A DNA stretch of 64,000 nucleotides from an uncultured Stenotrophomonas sp. (GCA_900078405.1 FLTS01000001.1:186001-250000); one strand, 5' to 3'; counted from the first letter of the stretch, positions 50,173 to 59,117 are shown. Notes: a model not told the origin generated them from the letters alone. A program made the numbers and translations.

Positions 50173-51015
50173 TCACCCGAAGCGCCCGGTGATGTAGTCC
50201 TCGGTCTGCTGCTTTGAGGGATTGGAGAAGATCACTTCGGTGCGGTCGTGCTCGATCAGGTCGCCCAGGTACATGAAGGCGGTGTAGTCGCTCACGCGCG
50301 CGGCCTGCTGCATGTTGTGGGTGACGATGGCGATGGTGTAGTCGTTCTTCAATTCCTCGACCAGCTGCTCGATGCGGCTGGTGGAGATCGGGTCCAGCGC
50401 CGAGGTCGGCTCGTCCAGCAGCAGCACGTCGGGCTTGAGCGCCACCGCGCGGGCGATGCACAAACGCTGTTGCTGGCCACCGGACAGGCCCAGCGCGCTC
50501 TGGCCGAGCTTGTCCTTCACCTCGTCCCACAACGCGCCTTGGCGCAGCGCATGCTCGACGCGGTCGTTCATGTCGGCCTTGGACAGCTTCTCGTGGTGGC
50601 GGATGCCGTAGGCCACGTTCTCGAAGATGGTCATCGGGAACGGCACCGGTTTCTGGAACACCATGCCCACCTTCGAGCGCAGGCGGTTCATCGGGTACTT
50701 CGGCGAGAGGATGTTCTCGCCGTCCAGCAGCACCTCGCCGCGTGCTTCCAGCTTCGGATACAGCGCGTAGATGCGGTTGAAGATGCGCAGCAGGGTGGAT
50801 TTGCCGCAGCCGGACGGGCCGATCAGCGCGGTGACGCGCTTTTCCGGGATTTCCAGATGGATGTCCTTCAGCGCATGGAACTTGTCGTAGTAGAAGTCCA
50901 GCCCGCGTGCGGCGAGCTTGACCGGTGCCGGTGCGTCCAGGCCCTGGTGCGCGGCGGGCACGCTGATGCGCTGCATCGGCACGGCGTTGGTGAGGTCGTT
51001 CATGGCAAGGTCCAT
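50173..51015 (-). CDS. pstB: Phosphate ABC transporter ATP-binding protein
   Basis: ATPase of the high-affinity phosphate importer. 280 residues with Walker [18 protein letters not shown], the PstB-type stretch [14 protein letters not shown]-loop [22 protein letters not shown], signature [17 protein letters not shown], Walker [15 protein letters not shown] and the switch His ([25 protein letters not shown]). A start at 51003 (MNDLTNAVP) is equally possible. Between pstA and phoU. Confidence 0.97.
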   Translation of the reverse strand: MDLAMNDLTNAVPMQRISVPAAHQGLDAPAPVKLAARGLDFYYDKFHALKDIHLEIPEKRVTALIGPSGCGKSTLLRIFNRIYALYPKLEARGEVLLDGENILSPKYPMNRLRSKVGMVFQKPVPFPMTIFENVAYGIRHHEKLSKADMNDRVEHALRQGALWDEVKDKLGQSALGLSGGQQQRLCIARAVALKPDVLLLDEPTSALDPISTSRIEQLVEELKNDYTIAIVTHNMQQAARVSDYTAFMYLGDLIEHDRTEVIFSNPSKQQTEDYITGRFG

Positions 51016-51021
51016 GTGGGT

Positions 51022-51894
51022 TCAGTCGTTCGGAATGCGGTTGCGCAGCAGCAGGCCGCGGGCGGAGAGGCTGACCAGCAGCACGAACACGGTCAGCACC
51101 AGTGCACCGGCCCAGGCCAGCACCTGCCACGATTCGTAGGGGCTGCCGGCGAACTGGTTCATCACCACCGGCACCGATGCCATCGGCTGGAACACGTTGC
51201 TGTTCCAGTACTGGTTGCCGAAGGCGGTGAACAGCAGCGGCGCGGTCTCGCCGGAGATGCGGGCCAGCGCCAGCAGCACGCCGGTGACGATGCCGGCCAT
51301 CGCGCTGCGGTACAGCACCTGCATGATCACCTTCCACTGCGGCACGCCCAGCGCCAGCGCCGCCTCGCGCATCTGCACCGGCACCAGCCGCAGCATCTCG
51401 TCAGTGGTGCGGATCACCACCGGCAGCACGATGAAGGTCAGTGACAGCGCGCCGGCGAACGCCGAGAAGTTGCCGCCGGTCTGCATCACGTACAGGGTGT
51501 AGACGAACAGGCCGAGCACGATGGACGGTGCCGACAGCAGGATGTCGTTGACGAAACGCACCACGGTGCCGGCCTTGCGCGCGTTGCCGTACTCGGCCAG
51601 CCAGGTGCCGGCGGCCACGCCCAGCGGGGTGCCGATGGCGATGGCCAGCGCGCACATCACCGCGCTGCCGAAGAAGGCGTTGAGCAGGCCGCCTTCCTGC
51701 ATCGGCGGCGGTGTCATCCTGGTGAACAGGTCGAGGTTGATGCCGGGCAGGCCCTTGGCCAGCAGCGTCCACAGGAGCCAGCCGAGGAAGAACAGGCCGA
51801 ACAGTGCGGTGGCGCAGGCCAGCAGCAGTGCCAACGCATTGGTGGCGCGGCGGCGCAGGTACAGCGCCTCGGCGGTTTTCAGGGTGGCGGACAT
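51022..51894 (-). CDS. pstA: Phosphate ABC transporter permease PstA
   Basis: Inner membrane permease, 290 residues, six predicted membrane helices (ALALLLACATALFGLFFLGWLLWTLL first). It has the binding-protein-dependent permease loop EAALALGVPQWKVIMQVLYRSAMAGIVTGVLLALARISGETAPLL. It starts at ATG 51894, sharing one base with the pstC stop (TGATG). Partner of PstC. Confidence 0.96.
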   Translation of the reverse strand: MSATLKTAEALYLRRRATNALALLLACATALFGLFFLGWLLWTLLAKGLPGINLDLFTRMTPPPMQEGGLLNAFFGSAVMCALAIAIGTPLGVAAGTWLAEYGNARKAGTVVRFVNDILLSAPSIVLGLFVYTLYVMQTGGNFSAFAGALSLTFIVLPVVIRTTDEMLRLVPVQMREAALALGVPQWKVIMQVLYRSAMAGIVTGVLLALARISGETAPLLFTAFGNQYWNSNVFQPMASVPVVMNQFAGSPYESWQVLAWAGALVLTVFVLLVSLSARGLLLRNRIPND

Positions 51895-52862
51895 CAGTTG
51901 CCCTCCTTGCGGGACAGGCGCAGCAGCATCAGGCGGGCGAGGGCGAGCACCACGAAGGTGACGATGAACAGCACGAAGCCGAGCAGCAGCAGCGCCGAGC
52001 GATAGGTTTCGGTGGCTTCGCCGAAGTCGTTGGCGATCAGCGCGGCGATCGTCGTGCCCGGCTCCAGCAGCGACGGCGTCAGGCGCACGCTGTTGCCGAT
52101 CACGAAGGCCACCGCCATTGTCTCGCCGAGGGCGCGGCCGAGGCCGAGGAAGATGCCGCCGATCACCGCCGAGCGGGTATAGGGCAGCACGATGTCCCAG
52201 CTCACTTCCCACTTGGTCGAGCCCAGTGCGTAGGCCGACTCCTTCAAACGCGTCGGTACGGTCAGGAACACCTCGCGCATCACCGAGGAAATGAACGGAA
52301 TCACCATGATCGCGAGTACGAAGCCGGCGGTGAGCATGCCGATGCCCAGCGGCGGCCCCTGGAACAGCACGCCGATGACCGGCAGTTCGCCGAGGTAGTC
52401 GTTGAGGAACGGGGTGACGTATTCGGTCATCACCGGCACCAGCACGAACAGGCCCCACATGCCGTAGATAATGGACGGAATGGCGGCCAGCATCTCGACG
52501 GCGGTGCCGATCGGGCCGCGCAGCCAGCGCGGCGCCACTTCAGTAAGGAAGAAGGCGATGCCGAAGCTCACCGGCACCGCGATCAGCATGGCGATCAGTG
52601 CGGTGACGATGGTGCCGTAGATCGGCGCGAGCGCGCCGAACTTGTTTTCCACCGGGTTCCAGTCGGCCGAGTAGAAGAAGCTCAAGCCTTGTTCTTGCAG
52701 TGCATGGCGGCCGCCCCACAGCATCGACAGCGCGGCGCAGGCCAGCGCGACCAGCACCAGCGCCACGGTGGCGACCAGAAACCAGCGGAACAGGCGGTCG
52801 TTGCGGGCATCGCGCTGGTCGCGCGGGCTGGGCAGGGCAAGGGGCGGGGCGATGGCGGTCAT
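51894..52862 (-). CDS. pstC: Phosphate ABC transporter permease PstC
   Basis: Inner membrane permease, 322 residues, six predicted helices. Typical PstC features are the periplasmic loop LSFFYSADWNPVENKFGALAPIYGTIVTALIAM, SIIYGMWGLFVLVPVM and the permease motif ESAYALGSTKWEVSWDIVLPYTRSAVIGGIFLGLGRALGETMAVAFVIG. It is separated from pstS by 181 bp that hold a CCCGCGAAGGCGGG-type hairpin. Confidence 0.96.
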   Translation of the reverse strand: MTAIAPPLALPSPRDQRDARNDRLFRWFLVATVALVLVALACAALSMLWGGRHALQEQGLSFFYSADWNPVENKFGALAPIYGTIVTALIAMLIAVPVSFGIAFFLTEVAPRWLRGPIGTAVEMLAAIPSIIYGMWGLFVLVPVMTEYVTPFLNDYLGELPVIGVLFQGPPLGIGMLTAGFVLAIMVIPFISSVMREVFLTVPTRLKESAYALGSTKWEVSWDIVLPYTRSAVIGGIFLGLGRALGETMAVAFVIGNSVRLTPSLLEPGTTIAALIANDFGEATETYRSALLLLGFVLFIVTFVVLALARLMLLRLSRKEGN

Positions 52863-53043
52863 GGGGATGGCATTGGCCCGAGAGGAGGCGGGGGAGCTTC
52901 AGTTACTCGTGGAACAAGGAGCTGTCATTGAATAAGGGAGCCGTCATTACCGGACATTCGTCCGTTGAAAAGCATCTCCCGCCTTCGCGGGGATGACGCC
53001 GTGGCAAAGGCGACCGGACCAAAGGCCCGGCCGCGCCACGGCA

Positions 53044-54126
53044 TCACTTGAACTCGCTGGCCCAGTAGCTTTCGATCTGCGTCACCAGTTCGGCCGGCAG
53101 CGGCACGTAATGCAGCTCGTCGGCCTGCTGGCGGCCGTTCTCGAATGCCCACTTGAAGAACGCCAGTGTCTGCTGGTTGCGTTTGGCGTCCCTGGGCTGC
53201 TTGTGCATCAACATGAAGTTGGTGGCGGTGATCGGCCACGCCTCGGCGCCCGGTGCGTTGGTGATGACCAGGTTGAAATCCCTGGCGCTGGCCCAGTCGG
53301 CGCTGGCCGCCGCAGCCGCGAAGCTCTCGGCGCCCGGTTGCACCCAGTTGCCGGCCGCGTTCTGCAGCGAGGCATACGGCATGTTGTTCTGCAGCGCGTA
53401 GGCCAGCTCGACGTAGCCCAGCGCGCCCTTCATCTGCAGCACGTAGGAGGCCACGCCCTCATTGCCCTTGCCGCCGACGCCGTCCGGCCACTGCACCGAG
53501 GTGCCTTCGCCGACCTTTTCGTTCCACTCGCCGCTGACCTTGGACAGGTAATTGGAGAAGTTGAAGGTGGTGCCCGAGCCGTCGGAGCGGTGCACCAGGG
53601 TGATGCGGGTGTCGGGCAGGGCCAGGCCGGGGTTGAGCGCGGCGATGGCCGCATCGTTCCACTTGCCGATCTTGCCGAGGTAGATGTCGGCCAGCAGCTG
53701 GCCGTTCAGGCGCAACTGACCGGGCTGGATGCCTTCCAGATTCACCACCGGCACCACGCCGCCGATGGCCGAGGGAAACTGGCCAAGGCCGGCCTGTGCC
53801 AGCTCCTCGCTGGAAAGCGGCTTGTCCGAGGAGCCGAAGTCGACGGTGCCGGCCTTGATCTGGGCGATGCCACCGCCCGAGCCGATGGACTGGTAGTTGA
53901 CCTTGGCGCCGGTGGCCGCGTTGTAGTCGGCCGACCACCGCGACACCAGCGGGAAGATGAAGGACGCGCCGGCGCCGGAGATCTCCGCGCTCACCTTGTC
54001 GCCAGCGGCTGCGGAGTTGCGGGTGTCGGTACTGGTTGACGGGGCGGCCTGCTTGTCGCCGCAGGCCGACAGGCCCAAGGCGATGGCCAGGGAAAGGGCG
54101 GCAAGGCCGGTGGTGTGCAGTTTCAT
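53044..54126 (-). CDS. pstS: Phosphate-binding lipoprotein PstS (copy 1)
   Basis: Periplasmic phosphate receptor. 360 residues with signal peptide and lipobox (LSLAIALGLSACGDKQ), so membrane-anchored. Phosphate-binding segments: EISGAGASFIFPLVSRW, YQSIGSGGGIAQIKAGTVDFGSSDKPL, VHRSDGSGTTFNFSNYLSKV. It is 60-70 percent similar by eye to the second PstS gene upstream. A three-half-site PHO box lies 54-82 bp upstream of the start. Confidence 0.96.
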   Translation of the reverse strand: MKLHTTGLAALSLAIALGLSACGDKQAAPSTSTDTRNSAAAGDKVSAEISGAGASFIFPLVSRWSADYNAATGAKVNYQSIGSGGGIAQIKAGTVDFGSSDKPLSSEELAQAGLGQFPSAIGGVVPVVNLEGIQPGQLRLNGQLLADIYLGKIGKWNDAAIAALNPGLALPDTRITLVHRSDGSGTTFNFSNYLSKVSGEWNEKVGEGTSVQWPDGVGGKGNEGVASYVLQMKGALGYVELAYALQNNMPYASLQNAAGNWVQPGAESFAAAAASADWASARDFNLVITNAPGAEAWPITATNFMLMHKQPRDAKRNQQTLAFFKWAFENGRQQADELHYVPLPAELVTQIESYWASEFK

Positions 54127-54179
54127 GGGCGCTCCATGGCGGGAGAAGGGCCGGCATGGCCGGCGGATGCACACATGAA

Positions 54180-54208
54180 ATGATGTTTTTGTTACAGCTT
54201 GATTACAT
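54180..54208 (-). promoter_or_regulatory. Candidate PHO box of pstS copy 1
   Basis: Minus strand ATGTAAT (54202-54208), CTGTAAC (54191-54197), ACATCAT (54180-54186): three PhoB half-site-like heptamers at exact 11-bp spacing. They match xTGTCAx only partly, so PhoB binding would be weaker than at the next gene. Confidence 0.55.
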
Positions 54209-54287
54209 GGGGCCGTGATTGGCGATTGGCGATTGGGAAAAGCAGGCTGAGGCATCCGTTTTTCCAATTGCCAATCACGACCCCAAC

Positions 54288-54315
54288 AAAAAAGCGCGGA
54301 TCACTTGATCCGCGC
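54288..54315 (-). terminator. Terminator of pstS copy 2
   Basis: Minus strand GCGCGGATCA-AG-TGATCCGCGC then TTTTTT. It separates the two pstS transcripts, allowing unequal expression. Confidence 0.9.
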
Positions 54316-54427
54316 CCGAGAGGCGGCGAGGGAGAGGACTCGCCGGTCTCTTTGCTTCAACCGTGGGTTCGCATGAAGGAATCGGTAGGTCGGTAACCGC
54401 TTTTCCAATCACCAAATCACGGCTTCA

Positions 54428-55450
54428 TCAGTAGCGCAGGTTCTGCTGCCAGTAGGTCTCGATCTGGCGCACCAGCGTGTCCGGCAGCGGCACGTAGTCG
54501 AGCTGGCGGGCCTGCCCGTCGCCATTGGCGTAGATCCACTGGAAGAAGGCCTTGGCGTTGCGCGCGCCGGCGGCGTTCTTCGGCTGCTTGTGCATCAGGA
54601 TGAAGTTGGTGGCGGTGATCGGCCAGGCGTTGTCGCCCGGGGCATTGGTCATCACCAAATAGAAGTCGCGGCTCGCGCCCCAGTTGGCGCTGGCGGCAGC
54701 GGCGGCGAAGGTTTCGTCGGATGGCTGCACGAAGCGGCCGGCGGCGTTCTTCAGCGACGCATGCGACAGGCGGTTCTGCAAGGCATAGGACAGTTCGACG
54801 TAGCCGATGCCGCCCTTGATCTGCTTCACGTAGGCGGCCACGCCTTCGTTGCCCTTGCCGCCGATGCCGGCCGGCCACTGCACCGAGGTGCCTTCGCCCA
54901 CGCTGTTCTTCCAGTCGGCGCTGACCTTGGACAGGTAGTTGACGAAGTTGAAGGTGGTGCCCGAGCCGTCGGAGCGGTGCACCACGGTGATCTTCTGGTC
55001 GGGCAAGGTCAGGCCGGCGTTCAGCGCGGCGATGGCCGGGTCGTTCCATTTGCCGATCTTGCCGAGGAAGATGCCGGCCAGCGTCGGGCCATCCAGTTTC
55101 AGCGCGCCCGGGGCGATGCCGGCCACGTTGACCACCGGCACCACGCCGCCGATCACCGACGGGAACTGGGCCAGGCCGTACTTGGCCAGTTCTTCCGGCT
55201 TGAGCGGGGCGTCGGAGGAGCCGAAGTCCACGGTGGCCGCCTTGATCTGCGCGATGCCGCCGCCGGAGCCGATCGACTGGTAGTTCACCTGCTTGCCGGT
55301 GGCGGTCTTGTAGTCGGCCGACCACTTGGACATCACCGGGTAGATGAAGGAGGCGCCCGCGCCGGTCACGTCGTTGGCATGGGCGAGGGAGAGCGAGGAT
55401 GCGGCCGCGATGAGGGCGGCGGCAACGCGGGTCTTGAACGTGGCGTTCAC
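54428..55450 (-). CDS. pstS: Phosphate-binding protein PstS (copy 2)
   Basis: 340 residues with a plain signal peptide (MNATFKTRVAAALIAAASSLSLAHA) and no lipobox, so a soluble periplasmic form. The same phosphate-binding segments are present (GAGASFIYPVMSKW, YQSIGSGGGIAQIKAATVDFGSSDAPL, VHRSDGSGTTFNFVNYLSKV). It is divergent from the porin gene, preceded by a strong PHO box array and followed by its own terminator. Likely the abundant receptor under phosphate starvation, with copy 1 in the transporter operon; this is inference. Confidence 0.95.
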   Translation of the reverse strand: MNATFKTRVAAALIAAASSLSLAHANDVTGAGASFIYPVMSKWSADYKTATGKQVNYQSIGSGGGIAQIKAATVDFGSSDAPLKPEELAKYGLAQFPSVIGGVVPVVNVAGIAPGALKLDGPTLAGIFLGKIGKWNDPAIAALNAGLTLPDQKITVVHRSDGSGTTFNFVNYLSKVSADWKNSVGEGTSVQWPAGIGGKGNEGVAAYVKQIKGGIGYVELSYALQNRLSHASLKNAAGRFVQPSDETFAAAAASANWGASRDFYLVMTNAPGDNAWPITATNFILMHKQPKNAAGARNAKAFFQWIYANGDGQARQLDYVPLPDTLVRQIETYWQQNLRY

Positions 55451-55528
55451 GGGAAAGCTCCGTAGCGGATGGGTGTGTGGCGGTCACCGTGGCCCGGTGC
55501 CGTTGGGCCGCCATTGCATAACCGCGCG

Positions 55529-55568
55529 ATGACAGCCGTGCGTAACGCCGGTGACAACGGCATGACAG
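55529..55568 (-). promoter_or_regulatory. PHO box array for pstS copy 2
   Basis: Minus-strand heptamers at 11-bp steps: CTGTCAT (55562-55568), TTGTCAC (55551-55557), weak GTTACGC (55540-55546), CTGTCAT (55529-55535). The first pair is an almost ideal PhoB site (7-4-7). Confidence 0.87.
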
Positions 55569-55603
55569 GGCGTTCTTCGACCGTATCGGTGTCACCGGAC
55601 GGG

Positions 55604-55643
55604 GCGTCACCGAAATGTCATCCATTCGTCGCGCAACTGTCAG
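55604..55643 (+). promoter_or_regulatory. PHO box array for the phosphate porin
   Basis: Plus-strand heptamers at 11-bp steps: GCGTCAC (55604-55610), ATGTCAT (55615-55621), weak TCGTCGC (55626-55632), CTGTCAG (55637-55643). Same strong-strong-weak-strong pattern as the divergent array. Confidence 0.78.
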
Positions 55644-55746
55644 CTGCGGGTCGCAACCTGCACGGCGTTTAACGGGCGCTTCACTTTCCGCCGCCGGAAC
55701 CGCGCCCGCCCGCGTTCGCACCCTCACTCACTTGGAGAGTCCTGTC

Positions 55747-57045
55747 ATGCGTCATTCCCTTCTCGCCGCCGCGTTGATCGCGGCTCTGGGCAGTACCACC
55801 GCTTTCGACGCCGCGGCCGCCGACACCACCGAATTGGCGGAGCTGAAGGCCCAGCTGGCCGCGTTGCAGGCCAAGGTGGCCGAGCTGGAGACGCGCACCG
55901 ATGCGCAGTCGGACATCAATGTCGGTACCCAGCAGAACATCGAGAGCATCACCAGCACCACGCCGAAGGTGGAGACCAAGGGCGGCATCAAGATCACCTC
56001 GCCGGACAAGAAGTTCGAAGCCTCGCTCGGCGGCCGCATCCATTTCGACGCCTATGCCTTCGACCGCGATCTTGCCGCCACCACCGGCACCAGCGAATTC
56101 CGCCGTGCGCGCCTGACCCTGGCCGGCAAGGCCTACGGCTGGGACTACAAGGTGGAACAGGATTTCTCTGCCGGTAGCAACCTCGACGGCCTGCGTGATG
56201 CCTACATCGCCCGTTCGGCGCTGGGCGGCAAGGTCACCATCGGCCACTTCAAGCCGTACCGTTCGATGGAGGAACTGACCAGTTCCAACGAAATCCTGAT
56301 GATGGAGCGTCCCTTCGCCTCGGCTACCGGCCTGTTCAGCGGCCGCCAGTTCCAGCAGGGCATCGGCTACCAGCGCGCCGGCGACAGCTACACCGCCGGT
56401 TTCACCGTGTTCAACCTGCGCGGGGCCTCCGGCAGCCGCAACGAGGGCATGGGCGCCTCGGGCCGGGTGACCTTCGCGCCGATCAACAACGATTTCAATA
56501 CGCTGCACTTCGGCGGCTGGGCCAGCCTGGAAGATGCCAATCAGGGTTCGGCGGATTTGACCGCCACCGCCAATTACGCGGGGCGTCGCGGCCCGGCGCA
56601 GGCCATTGCCGCCACCACCGGCGCCAGCCGCAACACCGTCACCGCCTATGGCCTGGAAGCGGCTGGTTCGTTCGGGCCGCTGTTCTTCCAGGGCGAGTAC
56701 GTCAACGCCACCTTCGGCCAGCCGCAAGGCCGCGACCAGGACGTGACCACCTGGTACCTGCAGGGCAGCTGGCTGCTCAACGGCGGCCACAAGGGCTACA
56801 AGGCGGCCACCGGCGTGTTCGCCTCGCCGAAGGTGGACAAGAGGGGCCTGTGGGAGCTGACCGCCCGCTACGACAGCATCGAGAACAAGGACCTGCTCGA
56901 CCGCGAGGCCACCAGCACGATCCTTGGCGTGAACTACTACGTCAACCCGAGCCTGCGCTTCATGTTCAACTACACGATGGGCGAGAACGAAGTGACCGGC
57001 GACGAAACCAGGCAGTACGCGCTGCGCACCCAGTTCAGCTGGTAA
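55747..57045 (+). CDS. Phosphate-selective porin, OprP/OprO family
   Basis: Outer membrane porin for phosphate or polyphosphate uptake. 432 residues: signal peptide (MRHSLLAAALIAALGSTTAFDAAAA), a short coiled coil (LAELKAQLAALQAKVAELETRT), the OprP-like barrel (EASLGGRIHFDAYAFDRD, FRRARLTLAGKAYGWDYKVEQDFS, IGHFKPYRSMEELTSSNEILMMERPF) and a terminal aromatic residue (RTQFSW). Start chosen at ATG 55747 from the signal peptide. Shares a PHO-box region with pstS copy 2, so both should respond to phosphate starvation via PhoB. Confidence 0.94.
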   Translation: MRHSLLAAALIAALGSTTAFDAAAADTTELAELKAQLAALQAKVAELETRTDAQSDINVGTQQNIESITSTTPKVETKGGIKITSPDKKFEASLGGRIHFDAYAFDRDLAATTGTSEFRRARLTLAGKAYGWDYKVEQDFSAGSNLDGLRDAYIARSALGGKVTIGHFKPYRSMEELTSSNEILMMERPFASATGLFSGRQFQQGIGYQRAGDSYTAGFTVFNLRGASGSRNEGMGASGRVTFAPINNDFNTLHFGGWASLEDANQGSADLTATANYAGRRGPAQAIAATTGASRNTVTAYGLEAAGSFGPLFFQGEYVNATFGQPQGRDQDVTTWYLQGSWLLNGGHKGYKAATGVFASPKVDKRGLWELTARYDSIENKDLLDREATSTILGVNYYVNPSLRFMFNYTMGENEVTGDETRQYALRTQFSW

Positions 57046-57070
57046 GCGGGCCAACGCCACGGCGACCGCA

Positions 57071-57096
57071 GACGCCCCGCCATCGCGCGGGGCGTC
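57071..57096 (+). terminator. Hairpin after the porin gene
   Basis: GACGCCCCGC-CATCGC-GCGGGGCGTC, a 10-bp stem 25 bp after the stop. No T run follows, so the call as a terminator is tentative. Confidence 0.5.
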
Positions 57097-57124
57097 CGCG
57101 TTGGGGCGCTGCATGGGGGGCGCT

Positions 57125-57760
57125 TCAGCCCTCGATCTTGTCCCTGTAATGGCACAGGTCGCGGATCACGCATTGCGGGCAGTCCGGCTTGCGTGCCTTG
57201 CACACGTAGCGGCCATGCAGGATCAACCAGTGGTGCGCGTCCTGCAAGAAATCCTCGGGGATCACTTTCAGCAAGCCGTCCTCCACCGCGCGCACGTCCT
57301 TGCCCGGCGCCAGCCCGGTACGGTTGGCGACGCGGAAAATGTGCGTGTCCACCGCCATCGTCGGCTCGCCGAAGGCGGTGTTGAGCACCACGTTGGCGGT
57401 CTTGCGGCCGACGCCGGGCAGGGCTTCCAGTGCGGCGCGGTCGGCCGGTACCTGGCCATCGTGTTTCTCGACGAGGATCGCGCAGGCGGCGATCACGTTC
57501 TTCGCCTTGGCGTTGTACAGGCCGATGGTGGAGATGTAGCGCTTCAGCCCTTCCTCGCCCAGCGCGAGGATGGCCTGCGCAGTGTTGGCCACCGGGAACA
57601 GTTTGCGCGTGGCCTTGTTCACGCCGACGTCGGTGGCCTGCGCCGATAGCGTCACCGCCACCAGCAATTCGAACGGCGAGTCGTATTCCAGCTCCGTGGT
57701 CGGGTGCGGGTTGAGCTCGCGCAGGCGGGTGAACATCTCGCGCACTTCGGTGCCGGTCAT
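57125..57760 (-). CDS. nth: Endonuclease III
   Basis: DNA glycosylase/AP lyase for oxidised pyrimidines. From ATG 57760 (MTGTEVREMFTRLRELNPHP) it has 211 residues, as in E. coli. It shows the helix-hairpin-helix LPGVGRKTANVVLNTAFGEPTMAVDTHIFRV with catalytic Lys and Asp, and the C-terminal iron-sulfur cysteines (C-x6-C-x2-C-x5-C in CKARKPDCPQCVIRDLC). The frame continues upstream to GTG 57985, which has an AGGA site and overlaps the next gene's stop; this would add 75 Lys/Ala-rich residues from repeats, so the true start is uncertain. Confidence 0.93.
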   Translation of the reverse strand: MTGTEVREMFTRLRELNPHPTTELEYDSPFELLVAVTLSAQATDVGVNKATRKLFPVANTAQAILALGEEGLKRYISTIGLYNAKAKNVIAACAILVEKHDGQVPADRAALEALPGVGRKTANVVLNTAFGEPTMAVDTHIFRVANRTGLAPGKDVRAVEDGLLKVIPEDFLQDAHHWLILHGRYVCKARKPDCPQCVIRDLCHYRDKIEG

Positions 57761-57985
57761 GCGCTTGGAACGAGGAACGGGTGAAGAGGAACGAGGAACG
57801 AGAGAGGAGCGCGATGGCTTTGCTTTGGTCGCGCTCTTTGCGTTCGTCTTCGTTTGAGCTTTGGCAGCGGCATTTGCCGTTGCCTTGGCGGTCGCTCGTT
57901 CCTCGTTCCTCTTCACTCGTTCCTTGCTCGTGGCTATGGCTTTTGCTGTGGCTTTGGCTGTCACTGGTTTCTCGTTCCTCTTCAC
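57761..57985 (-). repeat. GGAACGAG/GAAGAG-type repeat tract, open frame fused to nth
   Basis: Multiple copies of GTGAAGAGGAACGAG-like and CTCGTTCCTCTTC-like units occur in both orientations, separated by GCCACAGCAAAAGCC-type runs. The frame stays open and encodes a basic tail (KRNEKPVTAKATAKAIATSK...). The same GAACGAGTG unit recurs upstream of rlmB. Confidence 0.65.
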
Positions 57986-58323
57986 GCGTTCCTGACCTTC
58001 GCCTTGGCCCGCGCCAGAATCGCGGCCGCTGCCGGGGGCAGGGCGGGTTTGGCGTTCACGGCCGGGGGCGGCGCGCGCCGCGCCTCGCGCTCGGCGGCGC
58101 GGCGTGCCAGGCGCGCCGTGCGTGCGCGATGGCGCTCGCGTGCGGCCCAGGCATCGAGCAGGCGCTGCCGGGTGTCCTGCAGCAACTGTGGCAGGCGCGG
58201 GTCCAGCGCCGCGTCGCCGGGCTGCGGGACGTAGTCCATCAGGCCGGCGTCGAGCGCCGCGTCGATGTTCCCGTCCAGTACGTACTGCAGCAACTGCCGG
58301 GGCGAAGCGGAAGGGGCGGACAT
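57982..58323 (-). CDS. Hypothetical protein
   Basis: 113 residues, family not recognised. The first half is acidic and helical (LLQYVLDGNIDAALDAGLMDYVPQPGDAALDPRLPQLLQ), followed by a strongly basic helix (WAARERHRARTARLARRAAEREARR) and a Pro/Ala/Lys tail. It is 11 bp after the enoyl-CoA hydratase gene and overlaps the possible GTG start of nth, so it is cotranscribed with both. The frame is open upstream to 58635, but that overlaps the neighbour. Confidence 0.7.
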   Translation of the reverse strand: MSAPSASPRQLLQYVLDGNIDAALDAGLMDYVPQPGDAALDPRLPQLLQDTRQRLLDAWAARERHRARTARLARRAAEREARRAPPPAVNAKPALPPAAAAILARAKAKVRNA

Positions 58324-58334
58324 TGCACTGCGGC

Positions 58335-59117
58335 TCAGCAGTTGCGGAATTCCGGCTTGCGGCGCTCGAGGAAGGCGGCGGTGCCTTCGCGCATGTCCTG
58401 CGTGGAGAACATCAGCCCGAACTGCGCGCTCTCGTATTCCAGCCCTTCCTCGATGCCGCATTCGCCGCCGACGTTGACCGCATCGAGCATGCCGCGCAGT
58501 GCCAGCGGCGCGGCATTGGCCAGTTGCGTGGCGACCTTCAGGGTTTCCGCTTCCAGTTCGGCGGCCGGTACCACGCGGTTGACGATGCCCAGCTGTTGCG
58601 CGCGGGCGGCGTCGATCGGTGCGCCGAGCAGGCACAGTTCCAGCGTCGCCGCGCGCCCGGCCAACCGCAGCAGGCGCTGGGTACCGCCGAAGCCGGGGAT
58701 CAGGCCGAGGTTGATTTCCGGCTGGCCGAGTTTGGCGCCGTCGGCGGCGATACGCAGGTGGCAGGCCATCGCCAGTTCCAGCCCACCGCCCAGCGCAAAG
58801 CCGTTGACCATCGCGATCACCGGCTTGGGCAGGCGCTCGATGCGGCGCATCAGGCGCTGGCCGAGCAGCGAGAAGTCGCGGCCCTGCACCGGAGTGAGCG
58901 CATTCATTTCGGCGATGTCGGCACCGGCGACGAAGGCCTTGGCACCCGCGCCGGTCAGTACCACCACCCGCACCGCCGCGTCCTGCGCCGCGTCGGCGAA
59001 GGCCACGTCCAGCGCCTGCAGGGTCTGCCGGTTCAAGGCATTGAGCTTTTCCGGGCGCTGCACGGTGATGGTGCGGACGCCATCACGGGTGCTGATCGAA
59101 ACCGGCAGGTCGGACAT
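58335..59117 (-). CDS. Enoyl-CoA hydratase/isomerase family protein
   Basis: 260-residue crotonase-fold enzyme. It shows the oxyanion-hole segments AFVAGADIAEMNALT and NGFALGGGLELAMACHLRIAADGAKLGQPEINLGLIPGFGGTQRLLRLAG, with the two Glu typical of active hydratases (in LELAM and GQPEINLG). Probable role in fatty acid beta-oxidation or a related acyl-CoA pathway; no pathway partner lies nearby. First gene of a short minus-strand operon with the hypothetical gene and nth. Confidence 0.92.
   Translation of the reverse strand: MSDLPVSISTRDGVRTITVQRPEKLNALNRQTLQALDVAFADAAQDAAVRVVVLTGAGAKAFVAGADIAEMNALTPVQGRDFSLLGQRLMRRIERLPKPVIAMVNGFALGGGLELAMACHLRIAADGAKLGQPEINLGLIPGFGGTQRLLRLAGRAATLELCLLGAPIDAARAQQLGIVNRVVPAAELEAETLKVATQLANAAPLALRGMLDAVNVGGECGIEEGLEYESAQFGLMFSTQDMREGTAAFLERRKPEFRNC

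Larger units (their letters stand above)
54127..54427. other. Intergenic region between the two pstS genes
   Basis: 301 bp without a gene. From left to right: the candidate PHO box (54180-54208), GATTGGCGATTGG/CCAATTGCCAATCAC imperfect palindrome (about 54216-54279), the terminator of the upstream pstS, and a second CCAATCACCAAATCACG repeat near 54404-54422 ending close to the stop codon. Confidence 0.7.
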
